Notes: generated by a model not told the origin, from the letters alone. A DNA stretch of 64,000 nucleotides from G965195345 sp965277625 (GCA_965277625.1 OZ255827.1:186001-250000); one strand, 5' to 3'. Positions 35,318 through 44,598 are shown, numbered from the stretch's first letter. Translations and numbers: made by a program.

Positions 35318-35394
35318 TGGCGCGCCCGGGAAGACTCGAACTCCCAACCGCCTAGTTCGTAGCCAGGTATTCTATCCAGTTGAACTACGGGCGC
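35318..35394 (-). tRNA. tRNA-Arg (anticodon ACG)
   Basis: Minus-strand cloverleaf: acceptor GCGCCCG pairs with CGGGCGC, discriminator G, encoded CCA at 35320-35318. Anticodon loop CTACGAA gives ACG, read as inosine after TadA editing in other bacteria. T arm GAGTTCGAGTC. A TATAAT on the minus strand at 35421-35416 is a likely -10, 21 bases upstream. It lies just before mscS on the same strand. Confidence 0.96.
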
Positions 35395-35456
35395 AGCTTA
35401 TCTAATAACTCGGCGATTATACCAGCGTGAGATAAGGACTTTGGTGTTTTTGGTCA

Positions 35457-35675
35457 TTACGATGACGATTGTTTACAGTTTTCGCACAGAAATTCATCTG
35501 AATCTGAATTTGCCTCATCGGTGGGGACATGAACGCCGCACCGTTTGCAGGCAACCAATTTATCGCCAGTGGCACGTTCATTAGTCGCGCGCTTGAAATT
35601 GTTGACAATGAGGTTCAGGCCCCGATATAAAATATAGAGCGCCCCAAAGGCAACTAAAATTTTGATTATTCCCAT
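35457..35675 (-). CDS. PP0621 family protein, one membrane span and CxxC motifs
   Basis: A 72-residue protein: an N-terminal membrane helix (IIKILVAFGALYILYRGLN) followed by a small domain with CKRCGVHVP and a final CENC, which probably bind one zinc. This pattern matches the PP0621 family of gammaproteobacterial hypothetical proteins. The start at 35675 is chosen because the 33 residues encoded further upstream (to 35774) do not belong to the family. Function unknown. It is 60 bases upstream of tRNA-Arg on the same strand. Confidence 0.75.
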   Translation of the reverse strand: MGIIKILVAFGALYILYRGLNLIVNNFKRATNERATGDKLVACKRCGVHVPTDEANSDSDEFLCENCKQSSS

Positions 35676-35815
35676 AAGACGATTATAATGCTTATAACAA
35701 ATTTGCTCTACCAAAATGCTTAGAGATTGGTAGGACACGTTTAAGTTTGACGTGCTGGCAAGCACAATAAGCACAGGTCTCTATCCCATAACAATGAAGT
35801 TTACCACAGCCTAAT

Positions 35816-37393
35816 ATGAACAACATTATCATTGGTCAAATTAATCCGATTGTCGGAGATATTGTCGGTAACGTCGAGAAAATCACAGGGATTATAGAGA
35901 ATGTTGAAAAATCTAATCAGGCGCCCTGTCTAATTGTCTTCCCTGAGCTGGTGCTTTCAGGCTATCCGCCAGAAGATTTATTGCTGCGTTCAGATTTTCG
36001 CAACGAACTTGAAAGTGCCATGGCGCAAATCTTAGCCTATTGTCATCAATCAACGGTTTTACTCGGCTTGCCATATTGGCAGGGCGCAGTGTGCTTCAAT
36101 GCCGCCGCCGTGATACAAAATGGGGCGGTTGTACAATACTACAAAAAGCACCAATTGCCCAATTATGGGGTATTTGATGAGCGTCGTTACTTCACATCGG
36201 GGACAGAGCCTGTATTATTTGATTGGCAGAACCAAGTCGTCAGCGTTGCCATTTGTGAGGACCTTTGGCACTCAGAAACGGTCAAACATTTGTCTAATGG
36301 TTGCGACCTATTGGTCAGTTTGAACGCCTCCCCCTTTGATCAAAGCAAATACCACACGCGTCTTAAAATGATCAGCGCCGTAGCTCGGTCGCAATCATGC
36401 ACCGTTTTATATTGTAATTTGGTCGGAGGACAGGATGAGTTGCTGTTTGACGGTGGTTCATTTATGTTAAACTCTGAAGAGAAAATCCTGTATCAAGCGC
36501 CCTTCTTCGCTGAATGTGTACAGAATGTTGCTGAATGTCAGGTTGAGCCCCATACAGTGCTTGATCCCATAGACCATTTGTATCAAGCACTGGTCTTAGG
36601 CATTCAGGACTATGTTCGCAAAAATCATTTTTCTGGGGTTATTCTGGGGCTTTCAGGCGGCATTGACTCTGCATTGACTTTAGAGTTATGCGTGGCGGCA
36701 TTAGGAAAAGACCAAGTGACCGCTGTGATGATGCCCCATATTTACACTTCTGAAATGAGCCGACAATTAGCCCAAAACCAAGCCCATCTGCTTCAAGTGG
36801 CGTTGATTGACTTACCCATCACATCGATTGTCGATGCTGTGGCGGCGGTGCTCAATGACAAATTAGCGCAACCCTTAAGTGCAGTCACAACTCAGAACAT
36901 TCAAGCTCGAACCAGAGGTCTATTGCTCATGGCGCTTTCTAATCAACAGGGCAAGCTGTTGATTACGACGAGCAATAAGAGTGAGACAGCGGTTGGTTAT
37001 ACCACGCTGTATGGTGATATGGCTGGGGGGTTTGCGCCGCTGAAAGACGTTTTGAAAGAACAAGTTTATGCGCTGGCAAACCATTGCAATCGAAACGAGA
37101 TTAGAATCCCGCCCGAAGTCATCACCCGCGCGCCCAGCGCAGAGCTTTCGGAAAATCAGAAAGACTCAGACAGCTTGCCTGAGTATCACGAACTCGATGA
37201 TATGCTTCGATCCTTTGTGGAACAGGATACAACACCTGAACATTATCCTGCGTCCGAAGTTAATCCGGTCATTCAAAAAGTCATCCAAAACGAACACAAA
37301 AGAAGGCAGGCGGCACCAGGTATAAAAGTCAGTGAGAAATCGTTTGGTCGCGAACGTCGCTATCCAATCACCCAGGGATTTTTCCGCAAATAG
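35816..37393 (+). CDS. nadE: NAD+ synthase (glutamine-hydrolysing)
   Basis: Makes NAD+ from deamido-NAD+ with glutamine as nitrogen donor. The N-terminal nitrilase-type glutaminase (residues 1-250) carries the Glu-Lys-Cys triad in FPELVLSGYPPEDLL, YKKHQLPNYGVFDERRYF and AICEDLW. The C-terminal synthetase has the PP-loop GLSGGIDSALTLEL near residue 278 and TSNKSETAVGYTTLYGDMAGGFAPLKD (quoted in part). Length 525 is standard for the two-domain form. Single gene on the plus strand; no clear Shine-Dalgarno. Confidence 0.97.
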   Translation: MNNIIIGQINPIVGDIVGNVEKITGIIENVEKSNQAPCLIVFPELVLSGYPPEDLLLRSDFRNELESAMAQILAYCHQSTVLLGLPYWQGAVCFNAAAVIQNGAVVQYYKKHQLPNYGVFDERRYFTSGTEPVLFDWQNQVVSVAICEDLWHSETVKHLSNGCDLLVSLNASPFDQSKYHTRLKMISAVARSQSCTVLYCNLVGGQDELLFDGGSFMLNSEEKILYQAPFFAECVQNVAECQVEPHTVLDPIDHLYQALVLGIQDYVRKNHFSGVILGLSGGIDSALTLELCVAALGKDQVTAVMMPHIYTSEMSRQLAQNQAHLLQVALIDLPITSIVDAVAAVLNDKLAQPLSAVTTQNIQARTRGLLLMALSNQQGKLLITTSNKSETAVGYTTLYGDMAGGFAPLKDVLKEQVYALANHCNRNEIRIPPEVITRAPSAELSENQKDSDSLPEYHELDDMLRSFVEQDTTPEHYPASEVNPVIQKVIQNEHKRRQAAPGIKVSEKSFGRERRYPITQGFFRK

Positions 37394-37489
37394 CCACCAT
37401 TTTGCTGGAATTGTTTAGGGATTTATTTGTAGAAAATGCGCTTGCTAAAAGGCGTTAAAAACCACAGCAAATGGGCTTTATTGCCAGAC

Positions 37490-38017
37490 TTATTGAACCA
37501 ACTTCAACACAACATCCACCAATTTTTGCTGCATGGCAGGGTCTTTTATTTCATTCTTCTCTGAATCAAATTGATCATAGAAACTTGGCAGAGAAAAGTG
37601 CCCAACCACCTTTCCAGCAAAACGCGGTACTTCAACCAGCGCTTTGTCTAATGCGCCCTTACCACCCCGACCGCCAGGAGAAGTTGCCAGCAATACCATG
37701 GGTTTATCTTGATAGACTTTGTTATTGATTCGCGAGCACCAATCGAACAGGTTTTTATAAGCGGCCGTCATTGAACCATTGTGCTCTGCAAATGCAATCA
37801 TCAACGCATCGCATTCCCCAATTTTCATTAAAAAATCGTGAGCGATTTGCGGCTGTCCCAATGCCTTCTCTCGATCTTCACTGAACAATGGCAATTCATA
37901 GTCGTTTAGGTCTAAAACCTCTGTAATCGAGTTGGGCACGAGCTGAGCGGCGTAACTGACGAGGCGTTTATTGATCGATTGGCTGCTGTTACTGGCAGCA
38001 AAAGCTAAAAGTTTCAT
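37490..38017 (-). CDS. NADPH-dependent FMN reductase family protein
   Basis: A 175-residue flavodoxin-fold flavoprotein reducing FMN, quinones or azo compounds with NAD(P)H. The FMN phosphate loop is FAASNSSQSINKRLV near residues 6-20; the second FMN loop ATSPGGRGGKGALD lies near 110, in the position of the family's TSPG(x)GG motif. FAEHNGSMTAAYKNLFDW matches the EYNgs..a.lKNaiDW signature. The electron acceptor cannot be predicted. Single gene between nadE and the Bax-like gene. Confidence 0.88.
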   Translation of the reverse strand: MKLLAFAASNSSQSINKRLVSYAAQLVPNSITEVLDLNDYELPLFSEDREKALGQPQIAHDFLMKIGECDALMIAFAEHNGSMTAAYKNLFDWCSRINNKVYQDKPMVLLATSPGGRGGKGALDKALVEVPRFAGKVVGHFSLPSFYDQFDSEKNEIKDPAMQQKLVDVVLKLVQ

Positions 38018-38049
38018 AATGATTACTTAATTTTGATTTGTGGATGGAA

Positions 38050-38880
38050 TTATTGGGTGTCGAAGCGACCTAATTTATTGTATTTTATCATCGAAATGAT
38101 TTCATCAACGTAGGCCTGACGTCTTTCGGAGTATCGAATTAAGCCACGCGCCAAATCGACGCCCAGCGGTTTTTTGCCTTTGACTAAGGACTGGTATCGA
38201 ATTTTACGCAATAAGGCATAACTCCTGTGGGTATTGAGGTTTCTCATGTAACTGGTCACCGAGCCTAAGGGAGAGCTGAATTTTTTCACCTCTTGGATGT
38301 CCCCCTTTGAACGCTGTTTAGGGACCAAGCCACAGCCTTTAACAAAGCACCATTGTCCATAGAAGTTATTGCCTTGTCGTGCAAATCGAGACGTTCCCCA
38401 GGCGGATTCATTGGCGGCTTGAGCGATGGCCAAAGAAGGCGGGACTTCAGCGACGCGGACCAATAACTGGTCGAGCATTTTTGCCACAGTCGTCGAAGTT
38501 GACACGCCATATTTTTCGGCAAAGGTTGTTACTTGGGCAATCTTTGCTGGGGATAATGCGGGATTTTGTTGCCATTGCGCATGCAGACCACTCACAACAG
38601 TTCTTTGTGCGGAGATGGATTTATTGGCCTCTATGATTCGTACCAACATGAATTCGATGAAAGTTCGTTTCTTTTCTTTGACATCTTTTATGGCGCCAAA
38701 ATCAGGGATATGTTTTGAGGTGGGCAGGGTCTTTTTAACGACTTCCTTCTTTTCTGGCGCTTTGGGGACACTAACCACCTTTTCCTCAGGCGCTTTGTCA
38801 GCAGGGCGATCGGGGGATTGACTGAAATAATAGGCGAGGAAGCCGAGCACAATAACAGAAATAGCAATGACGATTTTCAT
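38050..38880 (-). CDS. Bax-like glucosaminidase domain protein
   Basis: A 276-residue envelope protein with an N-terminal signal anchor (residues 2-17, no lipobox), a Lys/Pro/Glu-rich linker (20-60), and a C-terminal glucosaminidase domain of the Bax/FlgJ type: PPSLAIAQAANESAWGTSRFA (quoted in part) holds the catalytic glutamate, followed by GNNFYGQWCFVKGCGLVP. Probably cuts the glycan strands of peptidoglycan in the periplasm. 32 bases downstream lies the FMN reductase gene on the same strand. Confidence 0.9.
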   Translation of the reverse strand: MKIVIAISVIVLGFLAYYFSQSPDRPADKAPEEKVVSVPKAPEKKEVVKKTLPTSKHIPDFGAIKDVKEKKRTFIEFMLVRIIEANKSISAQRTVVSGLHAQWQQNPALSPAKIAQVTTFAEKYGVSTSTTVAKMLDQLLVRVAEVPPSLAIAQAANESAWGTSRFARQGNNFYGQWCFVKGCGLVPKQRSKGDIQEVKKFSSPLGSVTSYMRNLNTHRSYALLRKIRYQSLVKGKKPLGVDLARGLIRYSERRQAYVDEIISMIKYNKLGRFDTQ

Positions 38881-38950
38881 TTGATTTGGATGGTTGTATT
38901 TAAAGGCATATATATTCTTTCAAAGCGGGGCTGGCTGATAAAATAAGCGC

Positions 38951-39475
38951 ATGAAAACAATCGGTTTATTTTACGGCACAGATACGGGAAACAGTGAAAG
39001 AGTTGCCCAAGAAATTCAACAACGGCTGACAGGAAAAGCAAAGGTTGATTTATTGGACATGGCCACAGTCAGTGAGTCTCAATTCGCTCCGTACGACTAT
39101 ATTATACTTGGTCATCCCACTTGGTACTATGGAGAACTCCAGAGTCACTGGGAGGATTTCTGGGAACAATTTAAAACCGTCGATTTTTCTAATAAAACCG
39201 TGGCTTGTTTTGGCTTGGGCGATCAATACGATTATGCCGAATATTTCTTGGATGCCATGGGGCTGACACACGATATAGCGGTCAGCAATGGTGCAACGCC
39301 TTGTGGTTATGTATCGACCAGTGGTTTTGATTTTGAGGCATCGAAAGCGGTCACAGAAGACAATCTGTTTTTTGTGGGCCTGGCTTTGGACGACGATCAA
39401 CAGCCAGAGCTATCGGAATCTCGATTAGACGACTGGATTGAGCAAATCATAGAAGAATTTGAGTTGTCGTCTTGA
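38951..39475 (+). CDS. fldA: flavodoxin
   Basis: Small FMN electron carrier. GLFYGTDTGNSERVAQEI is the FMN phosphate loop near residues 5-22; GHPTWYYGELQSHWEDFW carries the Trp that stacks on FMN, and CFGLGDQYDYAEYF the second stacking loop with Tyr. Length 174 matches the long-chain flavodoxins. It is translationally coupled to bioA: its TGA overlaps the presumed TTG start of that gene. Flavodoxin supplies electrons to biotin synthase (BioB) in other bacteria, so the pairing with bioA makes functional sense. Confidence 0.94.
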   Translation: MKTIGLFYGTDTGNSERVAQEIQQRLTGKAKVDLLDMATVSESQFAPYDYIILGHPTWYYGELQSHWEDFWEQFKTVDFSNKTVACFGLGDQYDYAEYFLDAMGLTHDIAVSNGATPCGYVSTSGFDFEASKAVTEDNLFFVGLALDDDQQPELSESRLDDWIEQIIEEFELSS

Positions 39476-40728
39476 ACGTCATCGAACAGGATTCTGCCCA
39501 TGTTATACACCCCTACGCCAAACCCATTGGTCATGCCCCCCCCTTATTGGTTGAAAGGACACAGGGCTGCAAGCTCTATTTAGAGTCGGGCCAAGCACTG
39601 GTCGATGGCATGTCCTCGTGGTGGGCAGCCATCCACGGCTACAATCACCCCGCTCTATTGGCTGCTGCCTCTGAACAATTGGCTCAAATGCCGCACGTCA
39701 TGTTTGGCGGTCTGACCCATCGACCAGCGGTTAGCCTTGCCCAACAATTGGTTGCTGTCACAGGATTGGATCGCGTGTTTCTGTGTGACAGCGGTTCAGT
39801 AGCGGTCGAAGTTGCCATCAAAATGGCCTTACAGTATTGGCAAGCTCAGCATCAACCCAAGCAAAAATTATTAACCATTCGGGGGGGTTATCACGGTGAT
39901 ACTTTTGCAACCATGGCCATTTGTGACCCCGTAAACGGCATGCACCAGCATTTTCAAGGCTTTCTATATGAACATATTTTTGTTGATAGACCCTACGGTT
40001 TAGGACAGGAGCCGAACGACGATGACCTTTTGGCGGTTGAGCACGCCGTTAGAGCAAATAAAGATCAACTTGCCGCCATCATTGTTGAACCAATCGTTCA
40101 AGGTGCTGGCGGAATGAGGGTCTATCGTGCAGAATATTTGGCTAATCTTCGGCGAATATGCGACGAAAATGATATTTTGCTGATTGCGGATGAAATTGCC
40201 ACTGGATTTGGACGCACGGGCAAATATTTTGCCTGTGAACATGCAAACATTCGCCCAGATATTATGTGTGTTGGCAAGGCATTAACGGGCGGGGTTATGA
40301 GTTTGGCCGCAACGCTTTGCACCGATCACATTGCTTTGAAGATCAGTCAAGGGGTGCCGGGTTTGCTCATGCACGGTCCGACGTTTATGGGTAATCCTTT
40401 GGCGTGTCGTATAGCGCTTGCCAGTCTTGAGCTGTTAAAAAACCAAGTTTGGATGAGTCAAGTGCAAGTCATTGAGCAACATTTCATCAGCCAGCTGTTG
40501 CCCTTGATGCAATGTGAACAGGTCATCGATGTGCGAGTGATTGGCGCCATTGGGGTGATTGAGCTTAAAAAACCTCTGGATCCAGAACACGTCACACGGG
40601 TATTATTAAAAAACGGCGTATGGTTGCGTCCTTTTGGGCGTTTGCTTTATGCCATGCCGCCTTATATTATCAGCGAATCAGAGTTAGAACAACTTACCAC
40701 AACCATGATTGAATTGGCGCAATCGTAG
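39472..40728 (+). CDS. bioA: adenosylmethionine--8-amino-7-oxononanoate aminotransferase
   Basis: Makes 7,8-diaminopelargonic acid in biotin synthesis, using S-adenosylmethionine as amino donor. The N-terminal HPYAKP, then DGMSSWWAAIHGYNHP (residues near 41-56), MPHVMFGGLTH, and the PLP-lysine region CVGKALTGGVM near residue 268 with ADEIATGFGRTG before it, are BioA signatures. No ATG precedes the conserved start; TTG at 39472 overlaps the fldA stop and is the most likely initiator. The other biotin genes (bioB, F, C, D) are not here. Convergent with ubiJ, 12 bases apart. Confidence 0.94.
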   Translation: MNVIEQDSAHVIHPYAKPIGHAPPLLVERTQGCKLYLESGQALVDGMSSWWAAIHGYNHPALLAAASEQLAQMPHVMFGGLTHRPAVSLAQQLVAVTGLDRVFLCDSGSVAVEVAIKMALQYWQAQHQPKQKLLTIRGGYHGDTFATMAICDPVNGMHQHFQGFLYEHIFVDRPYGLGQEPNDDDLLAVEHAVRANKDQLAAIIVEPIVQGAGGMRVYRAEYLANLRRICDENDILLIADEIATGFGRTGKYFACEHANIRPDIMCVGKALTGGVMSLAATLCTDHIALKISQGVPGLLMHGPTFMGNPLACRIALASLELLKNQVWMSQVQVIEQHFISQLLPLMQCEQVIDVRVIGAIGVIELKKPLDPEHVTRVLLKNGVWLRPFGRLLYAMPPYIISESELEQLTTTMIELAQS

Positions 40729-40740
40729 GCTTATTTTTGT

Positions 40741-41226
40741 TTATGGTCTGCGAGAAGCTTGCGCTTTTTGGTGATCCTGCCAATCCTGTTTAAGGTGTTG
40801 CCATTTTTGCATGATGGTCGCTTCTATAGCGTTTTTCTTGCGCTGTGCTTCATTGACCGCAAAAGCCGGCACATAGTCACTTAACAAAGATGCCCAATCA
40901 ATGTTTGGTGCTGTTAAAAGGCAGGCAAAATCACTGATTGTCTGATAACTTCCGCTAACTTGAAGGTTTTTGCGCATTTCTTCACTCAATTCATCCTGCG
41001 CTATTTTTTTGAGCGTTTGTGGTGAGGCTTTAATGAAACAGGTGGTTTCAGCGGCCTTCATGTCAATAGCAAGGGCGCCCTGTTCAACGCGCACAATCAG
41101 GTTAATGCCCCAATTTTCAATCGCCCAATTGAGCGATTGCTGGTCGAGTTGTTGCAGTCGTTTTTGCGCAGCTAAATCATAGCTGAGCAAAGCATTGACC
41201 ACGGCGTCTAATTTAATTAGCGACAT
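40741..41226 (-). CDS. ubiJ: ubiquinone biosynthesis accessory factor UbiJ (SCP2 domain)
   Basis: Lipid-binding scaffold for the soluble Ubi complex that completes ubiquinone synthesis. The 161-residue protein (ATG at 41226, overlapping the end of ubiE by 14 bases) has an SCP2-like domain: the AIENWGINLIVRVEQGALAI stretch near residues 35-54 and LQVSGSYQTISDFACLL near 87-103. Assignment rests on the position directly after ubiE and on the fold pattern. ubiB, which normally follows, is missing; the next gene is bioA on the opposite strand. Confidence 0.82.
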   Translation of the reverse strand: MSLIKLDAVVNALLSYDLAAQKRLQQLDQQSLNWAIENWGINLIVRVEQGALAIDMKAAETTCFIKASPQTLKKIAQDELSEEMRKNLQVSGSYQTISDFACLLTAPNIDWASLLSDYVPAFAVNEAQRKKNAIEATIMQKWQHLKQDWQDHQKAQASRRP

Positions 41227-41956
41227 AACCGTAATGGATGGCAACAATGCCATCATTTAGATTGAGGAAGCCACTGTGACTAAAACCAGCCTCATCTAGC
41301 ATGTTTTTGAGGCACACTTGGTCTGGGTGCTTGCGAATGGATTCAGCCAAGTATCTATAACTGTTTTCATCGTCCAACACGGCCTTGCCTAAGCGCGGCA
41401 GGATTTGGAAACTATAAAAATCATAAGCCTTGCTCAGTAGCTCGGTATTGACCTTGGAAAATTCCAAGATGATGGCTTTGCCACCCGGTTTTAAACAACG
41501 TCGCATTTCATTGAGTGCTTGCTGTTTATTCGTCACATTGCGCAAGCCGAATGCCATGGTGATTAAGTCAAACTGTTGTTCGGGAAAGGGTAAGGATTCG
41601 GCATCCGCCAGTACAAATTCGATGGGGCAGTGGCTGATGTTTGCCAATCGCTCCTTGCCCACAGACAGCATTTTTTCATTGATGTCGGCAATGGTGATTC
41701 GCCCATTTGCATTTAAAAAAGGCGCCAGTCTATTGGCAATGTCGCCAGTACCACCAGCCAAATCCAAAATGTGGGCATCGGCTGCAGGACGGCAAAAATC
41801 GACAGTGAAATTCTTCCACAGGCGATGAATGCCAAAGGACATTAAGTCATTCATCAAATCATATTTTGGCGCGACTGAGTCAAAAACTGAGCGTACGCGT
41901 TTGACTTTTTCGTCAATGGGGACCTGTTCAAAGCCAAAATCGGTGGTTTTATTCAT
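41213..41956 (-). CDS. ubiE: ubiquinone/menaquinone biosynthesis C-methyltransferase
   Basis: SAM-dependent C-methylation of the quinone ring. The 247-residue protein has FDSVAPKYDLMNDLMSFGIHRLWK near the start (UbiE signature 1, quoted to identify), the SAM loop LDLAGGTGDIANRL near residues 64-77, ADINEKML, and MAFGLRNVTNKQQALNEM, followed by LEFSKVN. Length against 251 in E. coli. It follows the DUF971 gene after 22 bases and overlaps ubiJ. Confidence 0.97.
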   Translation of the reverse strand: MNKTTDFGFEQVPIDEKVKRVRSVFDSVAPKYDLMNDLMSFGIHRLWKNFTVDFCRPAADAHILDLAGGTGDIANRLAPFLNANGRITIADINEKMLSVGKERLANISHCPIEFVLADAESLPFPEQQFDLITMAFGLRNVTNKQQALNEMRRCLKPGGKAIILEFSKVNTELLSKAYDFYSFQILPRLGKAVLDDENSYRYLAESIRKHPDQVCLKNMLDEAGFSHSGFLNLNDGIVAIHYGYVAN

Positions 41957-41978
41957 ATAAATTCGTTCAAATGGTTTG

Positions 41979-42353
41979 TTAAAGGGCTTTGATTTGTCCG
42001 TTGTTTGATCTGTGTTGTTCTACTTGTTTTAAATACTTGTGCCAATAGGCATCGGCATTCTTGCCATAATCGTAAAGCGTATCCCAAGCGTAAATACCCG
42101 TATCGTGTCCATCATCAAAAACAATTTTTATGCCGTATTGCCCAACGGGCTCCAAGGCTTGAATTTTAACCGCTTGTTTGCCCAATTGTAGGGTTGCCGT
42201 GCTTGGACTGTGTCCTTGGACTTCAGCCGAAGGGGAAAGCACTCTTAGAAATTCTGCCCGCAAGGCGTAACTTTGATCGGCAAATTCAACGGTCAAAACG
42301 TTCTTCTCTTTGTTCAAGCGAAGCGTTTCTGGGACTGGGGAAGTGGTACTCAT
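41979..42353 (-). CDS. DUF971 domain protein (gamma-butyrobetaine hydroxylase-like N-terminal domain)
   Basis: A 124-residue protein with the DUF971 pattern: LRLNKEKNVLTVEFADQSYALRAEFLRVLSPS, quoted only in part here as LTVEFADQSYAL and LRVLSPSAEVQGH, then GQYGIKIVFDDGHDTGIYAWDTLYDYG. The function is unknown; the fold occurs as the N-terminal domain of gamma-butyrobetaine hydroxylases and in iron-sulfur related proteins. Its position between hslU and ubiE is conserved in many gammaproteobacteria. The ATG overlaps the hslU stop by four bases. Confidence 0.88.
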   Translation of the reverse strand: MSTTSPVPETLRLNKEKNVLTVEFADQSYALRAEFLRVLSPSAEVQGHSPSTATLQLGKQAVKIQALEPVGQYGIKIVFDDGHDTGIYAWDTLYDYGKNADAYWHKYLKQVEQHRSNNGQIKAL

Positions 42354-43684
42354 AAAATATAATGACTCAGATCCACGTCTTTGGCCAAAGACTCTAACTG
42401 CTCATTGGCCATGGCTTCGTCAATGACTAATTCTGGCTGCTGGTGATCAGGCGCGGCAAAGGAAATGTTGTTCAATAAGCGTTCGAGAACGGTGTGTAAT
42501 CTTCTTGCGCCAATGTTTTCTTGGCGGTCATTGATTTCCCAGGCAATTTCAGCCAATCGACGAATGCCTTCAGGACGCCATTGCAGCTTAACACCATCAG
42601 CGCCTAAGAGCGCGGAGTATTGTTCGGGCAAGGAGTGTTTGGGTTCTTTGAGAATTTTTTCAAAATCGTCAATGCTGAGCGTTTTCAGCTCCACGCGGAT
42701 GGGCAAACGCCCTTGAATTTCAGCAATTAGATCGCTTGGCTTGCTGTTGTGGAATGCGCCAGAGGCAATGAAAAGCATGTGATCGGTCTTAATGTTGCCT
42801 AATTTGGTATTAACGGTACACCCCTCAATGAGGGGCAATAAATCTCTCTGAACGCCTTCGTGCGAAACATCGCCATTGTGATTATTGTTACTATTTCGGG
42901 TGATCTTATCGAATTCGTCGATGAAAATGATGCCATTTTGTTCGGCATTGCGCACGGCTTCAAGACGAATTTCTTCCTCATCAATCAATCTGGCCGCCTC
43001 TTGGTCGATCAATATTTTCCAAGCATCTTTGACTTTGACTTTGCGCGTTTTCTTTTTAGACTTCATTTGGCCAAACATTTCTTGCAGCTGTTCGGCCATA
43101 TCTTCCATGCCTGGCGCACCCTGCAATTGAATTTTGGGCGTTACGTCCGATTGTATTTCGATCAATTTATCGTCTAAGGCGTTATTGCGTAATTGAATCC
43201 GCAACTTTTCTCGGGTTTTTCGGGATTTTTCATGAGAGTCCAAGTCATCAGTGACACTGGTTGTGGTAATCGGAGGCAACAACAGATCCAACAAGGCTTC
43301 TTCTGCGGCAAGTTCGGCTTTGGGTTGAGCTTCCTCAATGGCTTTTTCGCGTGTTTGAGTTTGTGAAATTAACACCAAATCGCGAACGATCGAATCAACG
43401 TCCTTACCCACATAGCCAATTTGGGTAAATTTGGTTGCTTCAACCTTGATGAAGGGCGCATGGACTAATTTGGCCAATCTTCGAGCGATTTCTGTCTTAC
43501 CAACACCCGTAGGACCAATCAAAAGAATATTTTTAGGCATGATCTCAGCCTGCAATGCTTCATCAACCTGTTGGCGCCGCCAACGATTACGAAGCGCTAT
43601 GGACACAGCGCGTTTGGCTTCATCTTGTCCAATAATGTGACGGTCTAATTGGGAAACAATTTCTCGGGGCGTCATGATCGACAT
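42350..43684 (-). CDS. hslU: ATP-dependent protease ATPase subunit HslU
   Basis: AAA+ unfoldase that feeds substrates into the HslV peptidase. From ATG 43684 the product has 444 residues (E. coli 443), beginning MSIMTPREIVSQLDRHIIGQ, with GAGAG about seven bases upstream. Walker A GPTGVGKTEIARRL, the pore loop TQIGYVGKDVDSIVRDL (GYVG), the I-domain, Walker B IIFIDEFDKI and sensor SDLIAEIQGRLPIRVEL are all present. The frame remains open for another 46 codons upstream, encoding a hydrophobic stretch. hslV, which nearly always precedes hslU, is absent. Confidence 0.96.
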   Translation of the reverse strand: MSIMTPREIVSQLDRHIIGQDEAKRAVSIALRNRWRRQQVDEALQAEIMPKNILLIGPTGVGKTEIARRLAKLVHAPFIKVEATKFTQIGYVGKDVDSIVRDLVLISQTQTREKAIEEAQPKAELAAEEALLDLLLPPITTTSVTDDLDSHEKSRKTREKLRIQLRNNALDDKLIEIQSDVTPKIQLQGAPGMEDMAEQLQEMFGQMKSKKKTRKVKVKDAWKILIDQEAARLIDEEEIRLEAVRNAEQNGIIFIDEFDKITRNSNNNHNGDVSHEGVQRDLLPLIEGCTVNTKLGNIKTDHMLFIASGAFHNSKPSDLIAEIQGRLPIRVELKTLSIDDFEKILKEPKHSLPEQYSALLGADGVKLQWRPEGIRRLAEIAWEINDRQENIGARRLHTVLERLLNNISFAAPDHQQPELVIDEAMANEQLESLAKDVDLSHYIL

Positions 43685-43878
43685 ATTTTTTCTCTCGGTG
43701 CGTGCGCGTTTAATCGCCTTCATTGTATGCACAATGTACCCAAAGCTCAATATAATGGGCACACTGACAAAGATCAACAACAGCGCCACCCGTAGCAGAG
43801 ACCACAGAGGCTGGAGAATTTCTCATCCTATGCCCTGTTATGGAACGCGTTACAAACCTTTTAGTATCTAATTATTAT

Positions 43879-44598
43879 ATGGACAACAACGACAAACTTC
43901 AAGCTGGGCAGCTATTAAGTTTTGGGGTTCGCTATGCTTTAACCCGAGGCATTGGCTTGGGCTCAAGCTTCGTTATTCTTGGCATATTATTGTCCACGGC
44001 AAATTTTAGTCCATGGCAGGCCTTCTTCTCCACCTTTACCATCTATGCCATGCCGGCGCAGATTGTGCTGGTTGATCAGTTTTTAATTGGCAGCTCGTTG
44101 TTCTCTGTATGGGTGGCGGTGATGTTGGCCAATATTCGCTTTATTCCAATGGCCATGGTTTTATCGCCCCACATCGGTCAGCACGCCCCCACCTGGCAGT
44201 TGAATGTGGCGGCATTTTTTGTGGCCATCACCGGTTGGGTTTCGTACATGGGCGTTTATAAGCGCATTGACCCTGTCGATCGAATGCGATTTTTTCTCAC
44301 TTTTAGTGTGGCTCTGTGGTGCTTGTCTTGCGCATGCACCATGATTGGTTATTATATTGCCAACCGCGTAACACCAGAGTGGTTGGCCTTATTGACCTAC
44401 ATTAACCCCATCTATCTCATGGCGCTCATGCTCGTCAATGATACAGAAAAACCCGTCCTATTGAGCATCATAGGCGGGGGTTTTCTCGGCATAATTTTTA
44501 CCCTTGTTATGCCAACTTGGGGGGTGATATTTGCAGGCATTGCGGTGGGCACAGGCGTTTACTTTTATACGTCTAAGGACGCCACCCATGAGCACTGA
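43879..44598 (+). CDS. azlC: AzlC family branched-chain amino acid exporter subunit
   Basis: Larger membrane subunit of an AzlCD-type amino-acid exporter (BrnF-like). About seven hydrophobic segments; the conserved start of the family, FGVRYALTRGIGLGSSFVILGI and the TIYAMPAQIVLVDQF segment (family AGAAQ..v..l position), is present. Length is 239 from ATG 43879 or 252 from ATG 43840; neither has a clear Shine-Dalgarno, and I prefer 43879 because the extra residues are not conserved. It overlaps azlD by 11 bases. Substrate in relatives: branched-chain amino acids. Confidence 0.85.
   Translation: MDNNDKLQAGQLLSFGVRYALTRGIGLGSSFVILGILLSTANFSPWQAFFSTFTIYAMPAQIVLVDQFLIGSSLFSVWVAVMLANIRFIPMAMVLSPHIGQHAPTWQLNVAAFFVAITGWVSYMGVYKRIDPVDRMRFFLTFSVALWCLSCACTMIGYYIANRVTPEWLALLTYINPIYLMALMLVNDTEKPVLLSIIGGGFLGIIFTLVMPTWGVIFAGIAVGTGVYFYTSKDATHEH

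Noticed and set aside
35302..35347. Extension of the MscS channel by 15 residues
   Set aside because: It would run through the acceptor end of tRNA-Arg(ACG); the ATG at 35302 gives a normal N-terminus.
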